A stretch of 64,000 nucleotides of DNA from Saccharina japonica (lineage: Eukaryota; Sar; Phaeophyceae; Laminariales; Laminariaceae), in NCBI GenBank assembly GCA_008828725.1, contig MEHQ01002123.1:580887-644886 (forward strand), given 5' to 3'. Both the position numbers and the translations under genes were made by a program. Numbering within the stretch: position 1 is the stretch's first letter; every line of letters starts with the position of its first letter. The notes below the pieces were generated by a model. The model saw only the letters and a program-made list of their open reading frames with translations. It did not search any database and was not told the DNA's origin. Positions 22,327-32,558 of this stretch are shown one piece after another.

Positions 22327-22630
22327 CAAGGGTGCACAAAAAAAAAAGTTATCGACACCACACACACACACCCCCCTATATTGAAGGGAAGAAACCGGAC
22401 TGTTGTGATCCCAGAAAACAATAAGTCAAGTTTTTTTTTATCACCCCCCCCCCGACCAGCGAAAAAAAAATATGGGGGGGTCTCTAAAACCAAGTAAAAA
22501 AAAGGGAACAAAAAACGAAAAAAAAATGTTTTTTGCTCATTTCGTCCTGTGATCACAGCGATCCGGTTTGTTTTTCATTCTGACCTTCCTAGGTGTGTGG
22601 TGTCGTTTTCTTTTTTTTTGTGCACCCTTG
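22327..22630 (+). mobile_element. MITE family D, full copy nested in family B
   Basis: Same TIRs and core as 20521-20834, shorter in the homopolymer runs. GTGTGTGTG stands on both sides, and the family B element that starts at 22631 has a GT run as its natural 5' end, so this MITE inserted into that GT run. Confidence 0.93.
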
Positions 22631-22890
22631 GTGTGTGTGTTCTTCACATTAAACCTTCCTTTCTACCCGTCGACATCCAGCATCCAGCACACCCAGTGTC
22701 CGTGCCGATTCTTCATCCTAGAGAGGTACCAGTTATGTGGTCACCAAACTACGACACAGAGATACTACGCTGCAGTGCAGTAAGCAGAGCAGACAATGCA
22801 ATGCCATATACGACAGGCAAGACATACCCTGCTAGCAATCCAGGTGCACGAAAGATAAAAAGAGAGGAAAAAAGAAGGGAAAAAAACGAA
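22631..22890 (+). repeat. Family B (subfamily 1), near-complete A-tailed repeat
   Basis: GT run, then TTCTTCACATTAAACC, CCCGTCGACATCCAGCA, CCCAGTGTCCGTGCCGATTC, ATGTGGTCACC and AATGCAATGCCATA, ending in an A-rich tail (AGAGAGGAAAAAAG). The A-tail marks it as a retroposed SINE-like repeat. There is no tRNA-type promoter. Confidence 0.88.
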
Positions 22891-23660
22891 AAAGTATGAC
22901 TCATCGCTGCGAGCATTCTCTCTGATCAGTAATATAGTAATATCATGATTAATAAAGTGACGATTCTCTCTGATAATTGATACTGGTATGTATGATGAAT
23001 GGTCCTATTGATATACCGTGCATACAAGACCCTCATTACTCTATCACTCTATATATCACTCTTATCACTCTGTATCACAATCACGATTATCACTGCTGTA
23101 TACCCTTTCATGTGGTATCATACGTGTTCATAGATACGTAAAGATATCGGATATCGGGACGTTGTGGCATCATTCCTGGCTTTGAGGAATTTCATTCAAG
23201 CATAAACAGCAACCGCAGCCGTAGTAGCAGCATGTGCCCCTGCTACAAATATGCGTACCGGCAACGTTTATGCCGTAAATATACGTATATACGACATTTT
23301 TGTTGTACCTGGTATTAATAGTAGACTACGAGTGCTCGTAGTACCACAGGAACCTACTGCTGTACGAGTATCAGTATACCCAGTACATACAAGAATACCC
23401 TTTGGAGTATATGTAAGGTGTAGCTGATATAAACACGGGTAGATACCGTATTATAGCATGATCACTACCGAGCGTATTGATAGGAAGCGATGCAGTATCA
23501 AGTGGTGCAGGTCCTGCTTCCCAGTAACTCACAAGACCGTGAATACTCGTACGTAAATTAGGTAGATAACATTATCATACGTCGTACTATACAACAATAC
23601 CATTAACACTACGTACCGGTATTGCGTAACAACAACGAAGTATGAATCATTCGGGAGCAA
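22891..23660. other. Non-coding stretch
   Basis: Simple TATCACTCT repeats near 23040-23090 and several TA-core-TA words. No gene is seen. Confidence 0.5.
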
Positions 23661-23664
23661 TAGA

Positions 23665-23850
23665 GCAATGGGAGGGGGGGGTGTACTTCATTTTCATGCA
23701 TGGCTGTAGTCGTATGACCATAGACCCTCGCATCCCTACAATGCCGGGACGGAGCATGTCGGGTTTTCACCGACCAGGCAGACATTGCTAGCACCAGGCG
23801 CGAAGCGCCGTGAGGTGTTGGGTGAGTCGCATGAAGGGTGAGCTGCATCG
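23665..23850 (+). repeat. Dispersed repeat I, copy 2
   Basis: Inverted relative to copy 1 (14045-14222). Shares ATGACCATAGACCCTCGCA, GACGGAGCATGT, GCAGACATTGCT and GCGCGAAGCGCCGTGAGGT. Identity with copy 1 is high over about 160 bases, so the two are recent or constrained. Confidence 0.78.
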
Positions 23851-24496
23851 TACTATTGGGAGGGGGGGGGCTTTCCAACGACAATGCTGTAAATTACAGC
23901 GGACAAGACAAATATTTACAGCACTACTGCACCACTGCACTACGAATGCCCCGTATGATACAGCTGTGAGCCGGAATGGCTTAAGGCCGCGGGGCGTGGC
24001 CCACGTTTGTACTTTGTACGCAGTCAAGAGGCGTGCTTCATTTTTCGGGTCTCACCCCGATTTTACGTTGGCAATCGAGTCACGGGTTTCCAAACGAAGG
24101 TGCCTTATTCAGAGTGTCGCCGCTACCCCGAAAAATGATCAACAATAGACGATTTTAGACTCCAGCCGACGCCAGGATCGAGTTCACCGGGCACCGCGCC
24201 AAACAACACATGTTCCAGGTACGTATGATATGACCACCATGTGACACATAGATATATGTGTTGCATCATGACACCAGACGACTGGCTGTTCCTTCGATCC
24301 CGCGTCTCTACGTAGGTATATAGGAGTTGCATGTCTCTCCAACTGTCGTCGCGCCGAGGGAGGGCGCCGTTTTGCCTGCTGTGTGCGGCTCGTTTGCTTC
24401 ACAACACCAGCAACCACACACGATAACACACCACAACACAGCACACCACACCAGCAGCGATTGTACAATGCCTGCCCGCCGACGACGGGGGTTTTG

Positions 24497-24575
24497 AGCA
24501 CAGAGAGCACAGAGAGCACAGAGAGCATAGAGAGCATAGAGAGCATAGAGAGGACAGAGAGCACAGAGAGGAGTT
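24497..24575. repeat. 9-bp tandem repeat (CACAGAGAG)
   Basis: Eight to nine units of GAGCACAGA or GAGCATAGA. Any coding frame (serine/leucine or glutamate/serine/threonine runs) is a by-product. Confidence 0.95.
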
Positions 24576-24759
24576 CTCCCACACACCACGTAGAGGCCTG
24601 CGCTCGATTTCGCGGCTGTTCATCGCTATTTGTTGTGGCTTGTGGGCAAGACATCCGTCGCCCACTGCCGCAGCAATTTTGTTCTACAGAAATACATCAT
24701 ACACCCCCGCTGGAGAGATCCAAATTGTTCATGTGGGAACCCCATTTTTACGTTCTCCT

Positions 24760-24965
24760 CGATTCTCGATAGATCACCCCCTGAGGGCCGTTTTATCGAC
24801 ACACCTATTTGGCGAAAAACTTGCCAAATTGCCAATATTGTGGAAATTATTACTTGCCAAATTAGCAAAAAAAACTTGCCAAAAGTACGTATGTTTTTGT
24901 TTTGAAAAAATATATATTTCCACATCTCTTCCTTGGCAAATCTGTGGAAGGTGGAATTTTCTATT
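24760..24965. repeat. AT-rich segment with repeated TTGCCAAAT
   Basis: The words TTGCCAAATT, TTGCCAAAAG and TTGGCAAAT recur in both orientations, as in a small AT-rich MITE, but no clear ends were found. Confidence 0.45.
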
Positions 24966-25384
24966 TCATGTTGCCATTTGCAACCAATCCCGCCAACACC
25001 GGGCCAAACACACAAACCGCACGCCGGCCAGCCAGACTTGCACGAACTGCAGCAATACAGGAATGTATCGAGGGTTAGAGGGTGATGCTGACAGCGGATG
25101 GTGCTGCTGACGCTGACGGCACCGCTGAAGGGGTTGATGGCGCGGGTGTAGCACGGTTACCGTTCGGTGCTGGTGCTCAAGTCAATCCCAACCAAACAGC
25201 CGCCCCAGGTTCCCCAAGACAAACGTACACGTGACTATGGTCGGGCTGGAGGGCTGTCGACGCCTGGGGTTCACGATATGTGCCTGGATCCTTCTGCAGG
25301 CCACCTATTCCTCGACAAGGGCCTCGTCTACCTGTCCAATCTGTGATGTACGATACGATCGTACGGGTTTTGCTTGAAATCTGA

Positions 25385-25600
25385 GGGCGTTTTTTTTTCT
25401 CCTTTTTTTCCTTCTTTCTCCATCTCATTTATTATCTTCGCCTTTCCTTTCTCTCTCCTCCCTAGTCGTAACTCAGATCCGGGGTCACAAAGTAGGCTCC
25501 TCTCCCTCCTCCCCCACTACGGTTCTTGCCTTGCATTTTTATCGCGAGAAGACTTCAGCCTTTTCTTCCCTCGTCGACTCGCATCGAATTGTGCGTTACG
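25385..25600 (-). repeat. tRNA-derived SINE, 5'-truncated copy
   Basis: Reverse-strand SINE body with GTCGTAACTCAGATCCGGGG, TTTTATCGCGAGAAG and CCCTCGTCGACTCGCATCG. At the point where the copy at 33904 has CTATTAATAG this copy has plain CTAG. Confidence 0.88.
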
Positions 25601-25969
25601 AGTATGTGGCTAACATATCATGGCACTTGTTTTCGCGACTTCGTTGTGTTCATCGATAGAAAGTAGGCGTGCAATTATCGTAACACTTGCCATTTTTTGT
25701 TGCCAAAATAGCAAGTTTTATGCTAGTTGTTTGTGTCCCTGTAACACACAAGAGCACTTGCTGTGAAATTCACGTTATGCTTGCACCCATACAGCTACCC
25801 AACAGGATTCAAGGCGCCATGTATCCTCTGCCTCAACGCCTCACCACCCCTGTTGGTTTACCACCCCTGTTGGTTTTAGCTGCTGTAGTGCTCTCTGGCC
25901 CGAGCGCTCAAATACGTTATACCACCGAGGTCTCCTACGAGTATATTTTCTGAGATGCAACAGCAGTCA

Positions 25970-26360
25970 GTCGCCTTGGTGGTCTAGTGGTTAACCTCGG
26001 ATACTGCTAAGGTCGAGGTCGTGGGTTTGAGTCTGCGTGTGGAGTTTTTTACCCCCCAATGACACCAACTGCTGTCGCGAGCGGTTATAACAGGAGGAGT
26101 GTGGGTAGGCACAATTCGAATTGAGTCGACGAGGGAAGAAAGCGCTGAACTCTTCTCACGAACATATTATACGTATCATACGTACCGTAGCGGGGAGGGG
26201 GTCCGAAGAGCCTACTATTAGTAAGTGATCCCGGGTCTAGTTAAGACTATTAATAGTACTACGAATGAATAATACGCGTAGTATTAATAAAAGGGAGCTG
26301 GAGCAAGAAGGACGAAGATAACCTCATAATAAGTAAATGGGATGGAAACAAATGAAAAAA
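25970..26360 (+). repeat. tRNA-derived SINE, full copy
   Basis: The tRNA-like head starts GTCGCCTTGGTGGTCTAGTG (A-box-like TGGTCTAGTGG at 25980-25990) with B-box-like GGTTTGAGTCT at 26024-26034. The body AATGACACCAAC, GTCGACGAGGGAAGAAAG and GGTCTAGTTAAGAC-diverged core follows, with an A-rich tail GGGATGGAAACAAATGAAAAAA split over 26339-26360. The T-stem does not pair as a real tRNA. It holds internal TATTAATAG and TACTA insertions relative to other copies. Confidence 0.88.
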
Positions 26361-26544
26361 CCCTGTATAATATGACATCTTGCATACGTCATCGAGACGA
26401 AACCTGGAAGGCATGTACGTGCCGGGCAGCCTAAGCATGTGGGAGATATATCGGAATTACGGTCGCCTGCACAGGTCCCCAGGACGGCGGCGCCCGTAAG
26501 GCGGCGGATCCTCCCGGGGGACCGGAGGTCGAAGAGAGCACGCC

Positions 26545-26650
26545 CGTGAAGAAATCACGATAATATCGAAGTATTACACTCAGCTAGCAAAGATGAGTTT
26601 CGACGAAATCCTCGAGCTCACAGCTGTTGTTTTTTTTTTAATTTTTTAAA
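26545..26650 (+). repeat. Dispersed repeat E, copy 2
   Basis: Same words as 10230-10335: TACACTCAGCTA, AAAGATGAGTTTCGACGAAA and AGCTGTTGTTTTTT. Confidence 0.75.
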
Positions 26651-26659
26651 TATACCATT

Positions 26660-26890
26660 CCTGCGGCGAGTCATTCCGCCAAACGCTGAGAGCGCAGAAA
26701 AGCCCCGTAGATTGCGGAGATACCCTTCATAGATTTCGACGTCGAGGCCTCGCGCGAGCGCGTGCCGCACCGCGCGAGTGTATCGGTGGCGCACGCCGCT
26801 GGGGCCGAGGCGGGGGCGTACCCCGGCGTAATCGAGCAAGAAGCCCTTCGACGGCAGGCGAGGTCCGCAGACGAAAACAAGTGTCGGATG
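26660..26890 (-). other. GC-rich, open, unrecognised block
   Basis: Minus-strand frame open for over 70 codons with protein-like content (for example DVEIYEGYLRNLRGFSALSA near 26660-26720). A plus-strand frame is open too. It directly abuts repeat E and may belong to the same mobile unit. No family recognised. Confidence 0.35.
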
Positions 26891-27459
26891 AGCCTACAAG
26901 CAGTAAATACTGTCATCATACATATTATTCGCATATTTATGAGCCTGCTTGGAACATATGTACTATTTAACTGGTGTACTCACATAGCAGTATCGAAAAG
27001 TCGTGCGCGTTTGGTCCATGCATAGACTCACTTACCCGTATGCCCCCTACTCCTAACTGAGCTGTCTCGCGCGGTATATTCTCCCGCTTCTCGGTCACTC
27101 TCAGCCACTCTCAGCCCTTGATCGCAGACTGGAAACATATTTTTTCAGGATCGATCCTCGAGTTATTTTATGCCGATTTGAATCTCATCGTCCTGTTATA
27201 TGAATGTTACTTGCGGGCGAGCCTTTTCCCTTTTTCATTCTGTTTTAGAAAAAAAAAGAGCCTTCTTTTTTCCATTTTTTTTTGTTTTTGTGGGGCTGTT
27301 TTTTTTTGGCACGTACGAGCATGTTGTCGTCGAGCATCTACCATAAGCACGTCACAGCATGGCCCACGAGCCCTGGCACAAACCGGCAAAGCAAGCGCAA
27401 TAGGGCATTAATTACACCTCCGGCGTCTGTTGCGCGAAGCGTTAGTCTCATTCAGGGGC

Positions 27460-27812
27460 CCCCGCAGGGCCCCCCGGAGGACCGCCGGAGGCCGCCCCCC
27501 GCGTAGGCTCTGCCGGAGGCCAAAACATGCGATGTATGGTAGATATGATATGGCCGAAATCCACTTGACAAAGTGCATTTAGACGTCGAAGAACGTTTTT
27601 TTCGCCGACGGCGAACGTAAAAATGTACCTAAACCTTTTTTTTTCTCGTCTGCGGCGAAAGAGACACCCGCAACATTTGTTTCGCCTGCGGCGAAAAAAA
27701 GTTGCTTCGTGTTGCGCGCAACACGCCTTCTTCCGGTGCCTGTTGCGGCAAACCCTAGCAAACCCACAATGCCGACCCAAACGGTGCGCCAGCGCAGCAG
27801 CGCAACAGCTAT
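27460..27812 (+). repeat. Repeat G, copy 1
   Basis: Contains CCCCCGCGTAGGCTCTGCC, ACAAAGTGCATTTAGACG, the hairpin TTCGCCTGCGGCGAA (27681-27695), the perfect 16-base palindrome GTGTTGCGCGCAACAC (27709-27724) and GTGCGCCAGCGCAGCAGC. It is paralogous to 29925-30360 along its whole length. No coding capacity or TIR is evident. Confidence 0.85.
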
Positions 27813-28503
27813 AATTGATGCCCTCACTGGTGCATGCGTACGCGCGACATGTGTTGCTGCTGTGCCCTCGTAATTACATACCAGTCTGTGCCGAAATCAG
27901 GTATGGGAGTTAATAATTTGAGGCAAGAGTTGTTTTTCAAGTTGCAGCTACATACCAGTGATCATTTGGGCTAAAGCTAGGAAAGCCATTCTAAAGGTTA
28001 TATAATATTCAAGTGTCTACCAGGCTACCATGTATGCTCACGTTGACATCACAATAACCCGCGAGCCCTACGTGGCTAAAATGTCAAAATACGGATTGGG
28101 GCCCTTCGATAGCGACCAAACCAACGATGGGTTTGGTGTTATCAGTTACCGGTATCATTTATCAACCGTCTACGAGCTGCGTGACCACGCAACAACGAAT
28201 AGAGCACGGGTACATATTATACGTAGAATCATGCTGCGCCCCTTGACGTACGACTCCTTGCATTGCAACTAGGGGCACCAATGGGAGTCAACCCCGAAAC
28301 TCGCCGTGGCTTGCTGTAATCGGCACTTTTGATCGTCAATATTCAATGTTCCTCAATGCTCATCAATGCCCCTCTCTCAACCCCAAAGATGGTTAACTGC
28401 TGCTGTCGTGTACTGTCTACTGTACGTGCCCATCGAGCGTGACAATACAGGCCAGCAGACAAAGTTCGCGAGAGCCAACATGGCGTTGAGCGTCGAGCGT
28501 CTA

Positions 28504-28578
28504 TGTGTGTGTGTTCTTCACATTAAACCTTCCTTTCTACCCGTCGACATCCAGCACACCCAGTGTCCGTTCCGATTC
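28504..28578 (+). repeat. Family B, 5' fragment
   Basis: GTGTGTGTTCTTCACATTAA through CCCAGTGTCCGTTCCGATTC, then cut off. Confidence 0.88.
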
Positions 28579-28649
28579 CATACGTATACGCGTATACAGC
28601 TCGCCGTGTTTTCAAACGAACGAGGACATCGAAATCTGCCCCCCGCCCG

Positions 28650-28682
28650 AGGTGGTCGAAAAATATTTTTTCGACACCTCAC
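28650..28682. repeat. Hairpin
   Basis: CGAGGTGGTCGAAAAA and TTTTTTCGACACCTC form a near-perfect inverted repeat around a 3-base centre. Confidence 0.8.
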
Positions 28683-28726
28683 GTCGAATTGTTAAACTTT
28701 GACCTTTTGACAGGGGGGGGGGGTAC

Positions 28727-28945
28727 CTGAGACCGTCCCCTCCCTCTACGCCTGTACAATAACTATATAAAACTGAACATAGGGGATAGTATAGAGCCGT
28801 CCCCCCCCAACTGCTTGATATACAAGGCCTTCCATAGTACTACAATACTACCGGACACCGTCCCCTCCCTCTATTGAACACAGGGGACGGTAGAGAGCCG
28901 TCCCCTGCTTGATACAAGGCCTTCCATAGTACTACAATACTACTC
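28727..28945. repeat. Tandem duplication (about 120-bp unit)
   Basis: Two direct copies share ACCGTCCCCTCCCTCTA, ACAGGGGA-type words, GAGCCGTCCCC and GGCCTTCCATAGTACTACAA. Nothing codes. Confidence 0.85.
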
Positions 28946-29033
28946 GGCGGCGCTGCGACCTATACGAGTAGGCCGCAACTGCGTAGTGACAGCGACTGCA
29001 GCAGTAGTGACAGCGACTGCAGCAGTAGTGACT

Positions 29034-29173
29034 ATGAGCTCGCTCGAAGGTGAATCAGAAGGCCCCGAAGAGTCGTGGGATCAGCAGGCTTTGCATGGAA
29101 TGTCGAGTGCGTTATTTTCTTGCTTCGGCACATTGTATTCGTTCGACAAGCTTGGTCGGATCAACACATACAG
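29034..29173 (+). CDS. Possible exon of unknown gene
   Basis: ATG at 29034 opens a frame of 46 codons with protein-like composition (begins MSSLEGESEGPEESWDQQAL, later SALFSCFGTLYSFDKLGRIN) ending at a possible donor ATACAG|GTTCCT, phase 2. The acidic start and a following hydrophobic stretch look like a genuine N-terminus. No downstream exon could be joined to it and no family is recognised, so this may be a chance open frame or a captured piece. Confidence 0.3.
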
Positions 29174-29924
29174 GTTCCTTCCTTCTTAGCAGATAGATCG
29201 ATAGACCCCAGGTAGGTATCTTCGACACCTGTGTATACCCTTGCAACGATAATCGATCAGGGAAACAAACTTAGCTGCTGACCCTGCCTGGTATCATTGG
29301 CAGCTTGCCTTCCCACACAAGTCCCACATGCTTCTGTACACACGTCGTGTACGTCACTGTCGGCGACATCGCGAACAGTGTTCGACACTCACATATTACA
29401 TCGTGGCAAAGCAGAACAAGCATTCAAGGCAAAATATGTCGCACGAGGGATATATGTGTGGTGTCATGTTATCCTATTTGACTCGATGTGAGGGTTTGCG
29501 CCTCTCCGGTACTCTGTCACACAAATCACAAATGATACGTACACCGATACACGCTGGATACACTGAAAAACAAAATGTTGTTAAAAAAATAATTTTCGAG
29601 CCCTCCGGGGTCTGGGGGGGGGGGGTTAGGTGTATGATATCCAAATCCCCGGCCGCCCCTGCCCCGCCTACAAAAAAAAAACAGTTTTCGTATCATGTGT
29701 ACTCGCACGAAGGGGCTCTTGGCATTTGCAAGTCGTCAATTTACATCTGCAATCGCTTGACTCGAATACAGTATTATTCCTTATGAGGGAGCGCAGCGGG
29801 CGGCGGGAGCCGCCCACGGAGCGAAGCGCCTTGCGTATAAGCATATAACTTCATATCAAATGTACAACACCCGCAGTATAAATATGCATCAGAGCATTAA
29901 TTAGAGCTCCGGCGTCTGTTGCAA
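29174..29924. other. Non-coding stretch
   Basis: G-run and A-run near 29610-29680. A GC palindromic patch GGGCGGCGGGAGCCGCCC lies near 29788-29806. No gene seen. Confidence 0.5.
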
Positions 29925-30360
29925 CAGGAGCTGGAAGGCGTGTTGCGCGCAGTGCAACATGAACATCAGGCATGTTGCGCGCAACACGCACCGCAGGCGT
30001 GTTAGCCCCCCGCGTAGGCTCCGCCGGAGGCCAAAAGATGCCGTGTATGCGTGGATATGCCCGAAAACCACTCGACAAAGTGCATTTACTGCTGTAGACG
30101 ACTAACAACGTTTTCTTCGCCGACAGCGAACGTTAAAAGGTACGAGTACGAGTACCTCATTTTTTTTTCTCGGCTCTGCGGCGAAAAAGACACCCGCAAC
30201 ATTTTTTTCGCCTGCGGCGAAAAATGTTGCGCGCCCCGAAACCCGTGTTGCTCTGCACGCAACACGCCTTCCGGCGCCTGTTGTGCAAAACCGCAATTCC
30301 GATCTGAATGTTGCGCCAGCGCAACAGCGCAACAGCGCAACAGCGCAACAGCGCAACAGG
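29925..30360 (+). repeat. Repeat G, copy 2
   Basis: Paralog of 27460-27812. It carries the same TTCGCCTGCGGCGAA hairpin (30208-30222) and ends in tandem CGCAACAG units (about 30312-30360). Relative to copy 1 it has an 8-base insertion making TACTGCTGTA (30087-30096) and a 12-base insertion making TACGAGTACGAGTA (30141-30154). Confidence 0.88.
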
Positions 30361-31100
30361 TAATTACTATTATTACTATTATTAACAATGCGCTGGCATG
30401 CATACATAAGTCGAGGTCAAACCTGAGGATATGTTTTACGTTTTACAATCAGTTACCTTCCTTTCGTTCGTTTCCTTTCCTTTTCTGTCCGTTCCTTCTT
30501 TTTCTATAATATTGTACTCGTATATCGTTATTTTTTGTTTCTTTCCTGCATTTTGCCTGACTCGCTGACTTGTATATGGTGTGCTTGTCGTATCAAGTAC
30601 GCTTACGTTTGGCACTGCACTGACTACGGTACCGTAATCTGGCAATCTCCATATTTGCCATGTGTACGAGGTATACTGGTACTACTGCTGCTGTTGTTGT
30701 CCTGGGTTATCGCTTATGAGCACAGAGCTGGTATCACATCTCTCTACTAGACTGATAGACGAAGTCTAGAGTGAACCGATGAGCACGAACACTTGGTGTA
30801 CTGCTGTATGTCGCTGTGAAGTTTTGACGTCTACACTACAGTTGTTATAATACTAATATATACCGGTACGATATAGAAATAACACACGCACACCCTACCC
30901 TGTGAGAAGTGGAGACCGTACCATACCAGGTACCGGTACCGTCATTTTATGTATGATACCAACATCAAACATCGATTCGTGTCCTGTTCGAGGGCATGTC
31001 AATGCGTTGTCTTCTCCCCTGGCTGCATTACAATGTACAGAACTGCAGTAGTATCTCTAGCTGCTGTGTCGTGGTGTTGTGAACACAGAGCTAGAACATC
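30361..31100. other. Non-coding stretch
   Basis: AT-rich with TTTCCTTTCC runs (30465-30500) and TA-core-TA words. No gene seen. Confidence 0.5.
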
Positions 31101-31101
31101 A

Positions 31102-31350
31102 GTGTGTGTGTTCTTCACATTAAACCTTCCTTTCTACCCGTCGACATCCAGCACACCCAGTGTCCGTGCCGATTCTTCATCCTAAAAAGGTACCAGTTCT
31201 GTGGTCACAAAACTACGACACAGAGATGCTACACCCAGTGCAGTAAGCAGAGCAGACAATGCAATGCCATATACGACAGGCAAGACCTACCCTGCTAGCA
31301 ATCCAGGGGCATGAAAGAGAAAAAAGAAAAAAGAAAAAAAAGAAAAGAAA
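31102..31350 (+). repeat. Family B (subfamily 1), full copy
   Basis: From GTGTGTGTTCTTCACATTAA to a long A-rich tail of AAAAGAAAAAA type. It has the standard internal words GTCGACATCCAGCACACC, CTGTGGTCACAAAACTACG and GCCATATACGACAGGCAAG. It is a good reference copy for the family. Confidence 0.92.
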
Positions 31351-31404
31351 AAAAAAGCGAAAAAGGGAAAAAAAAATAGTACGTACATATGATACAGGCA
31401 AATC

Positions 31405-31513
31405 TTTAGGATAAGTGAAGAATCGGCACGCACACTGGGTGTGCTGGATGTCGACGGGTATATATGATATATAAGAAACGGTGAAATGGAAGCAATGTGA
31501 AGAACACACACAC
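31405..31513 (-). repeat. Family B, partial inverted copy
   Basis: Reverse orientation, facing 31102-31350 tail to tail: CACTGGGTGTGCTGGATGTC, GTCGACGGGTA, then AATGTGAAGAACACACACAC. The part beyond the GAATCGGCAC word is diverged. Confidence 0.85.
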
Positions 31514-31575
31514 CTGGGACCAGATACGATGCATATGCATGGTATCAAACACAGAGAGTACAGGAGGACCACACA

Positions 31576-31790
31576 GCCGGTCGCCCAGGTGGGCTAGCAG
31601 GTAACCACGAAGCCTGTTAAAGTTAAGATCGTGAGTTCGAGCCCCCCCGAGTGCATGCTCGTAGGGATTTGTTCTCGCAAAAAAATATCTTGACTATTAA
31701 TAGCGGAAAGCGCGAGAGCGTGAGTTAGCAAAATTCGATGCAAATCGACGAGCGTTGGGAAGGCTGAACGCCTAGCGGCTAAGACACGCC
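31576..31790 (+). repeat. tRNA-derived SINE, diverged copy
   Basis: Head GGTCGCCCAGGTGGGCTAGC with B-box-like GTGAGTTCGAGCC, then a body with AATTCGATGCAAATCGACGA and GCTGAACGCC. The body is a different subfamily from the copy at 42705, closer to the fragment at 60257. Confidence 0.75.
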
Positions 31791-31817
31791 AAAAACGGGT
31801 TAAGACAAGTACCCTAA

Positions 31818-32424
31818 GGGTCGATCTTAACGAGGAGTGAATTTCGGGTTTTTCCAGAAATTTCTGGTTTTTTCTGGTTTCACCAGAAAAACTTCATCCC
31901 CGAAAAAACAGGCCTCCAAGTTTTTCTGGTAATCCCGTAAATTTCTGGTTTTTATGGGTACGATCGGGCAGCCCCACCGTGCCAGCCGTGCCACCCCTCA
32001 CGAACACACAGGGCTGGCCAGGGTTGTCCCCGAGGTCCTCCACAGGCCATAGCCGAGCGCAGAAGGCGCAAAAGTTTTTTGAGCTCTCACAATCGAGTTG
32101 ACACAGTGACCGCACCGAGGTGCCCGACCGACCAAGCTCGCGGAGGGCTGTAGCTCAAGCCGTTGTAGCGTTGGGCGTCGTAGCGCGACGAGTTGGTGGT
32201 GGATTCCGCTCTCCGAGGCACCGATACCTTCCTACGAGCCAGGCCGACCGCAATGGGACCACCACGCGGATGGTTACCGAGAGCGCTGCTGCTGTAGTGA
32301 CAGTTTTGTGCCTGGTGGACGATTATTAGCGAGGCAACTTAAGCTCGTACTTAAGAACCCATTTTAGAAAATACCGAAATTTCCGAGAAAACCAGAAAAA
32401 TACTTTTCTCGTTAAGATCGACCC
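31818..32424. mobile_element. PIF/Harbinger-like TIR element, 607 bp, TAA duplication
   Basis: Ends GGGTCGATCTTAACGAG and CTCGTTAAGATCGACCC with TAA on both sides (31815-31817, 32425-32427). The terminal word CTTAACGAG is shared with the elements at 35985-36763 and (as ATTAACGAG) 52306-52613. Three-base TWA duplications are the signature of PIF/Harbinger. The middle (about 31960-32330) is GC-rich and protein-like in more than one frame, for example CQLDCESSKNFCAFCARL on the minus strand. It is read as captured host sequence. No transposase. Confidence 0.85.
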
Positions 32425-32454
32425 TAAGGCCCGCCGCAGGCGAAAAAAATTGGG

Positions 32455-32558
32455 GTAAGACACGCTTCAAGACATTTGTCTTAAGTGCCTTTTATTGTCT
32501 TAAATGTCTTACTTGGATAAGGCATTTCTCTTAAAAAAATGTCTTAGACGTGTCTTAC
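32455..32558. repeat. 104-bp imperfect palindrome
   Basis: GTAAGACACG at the left mirrors CGTGTCTTAC at the right, with inner AAGACATTTGTCTTAAG and GTCTTAAATGTCTTAC words that can fold further. It lies next to the right flank of the 31818-32424 element. Confidence 0.8.
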
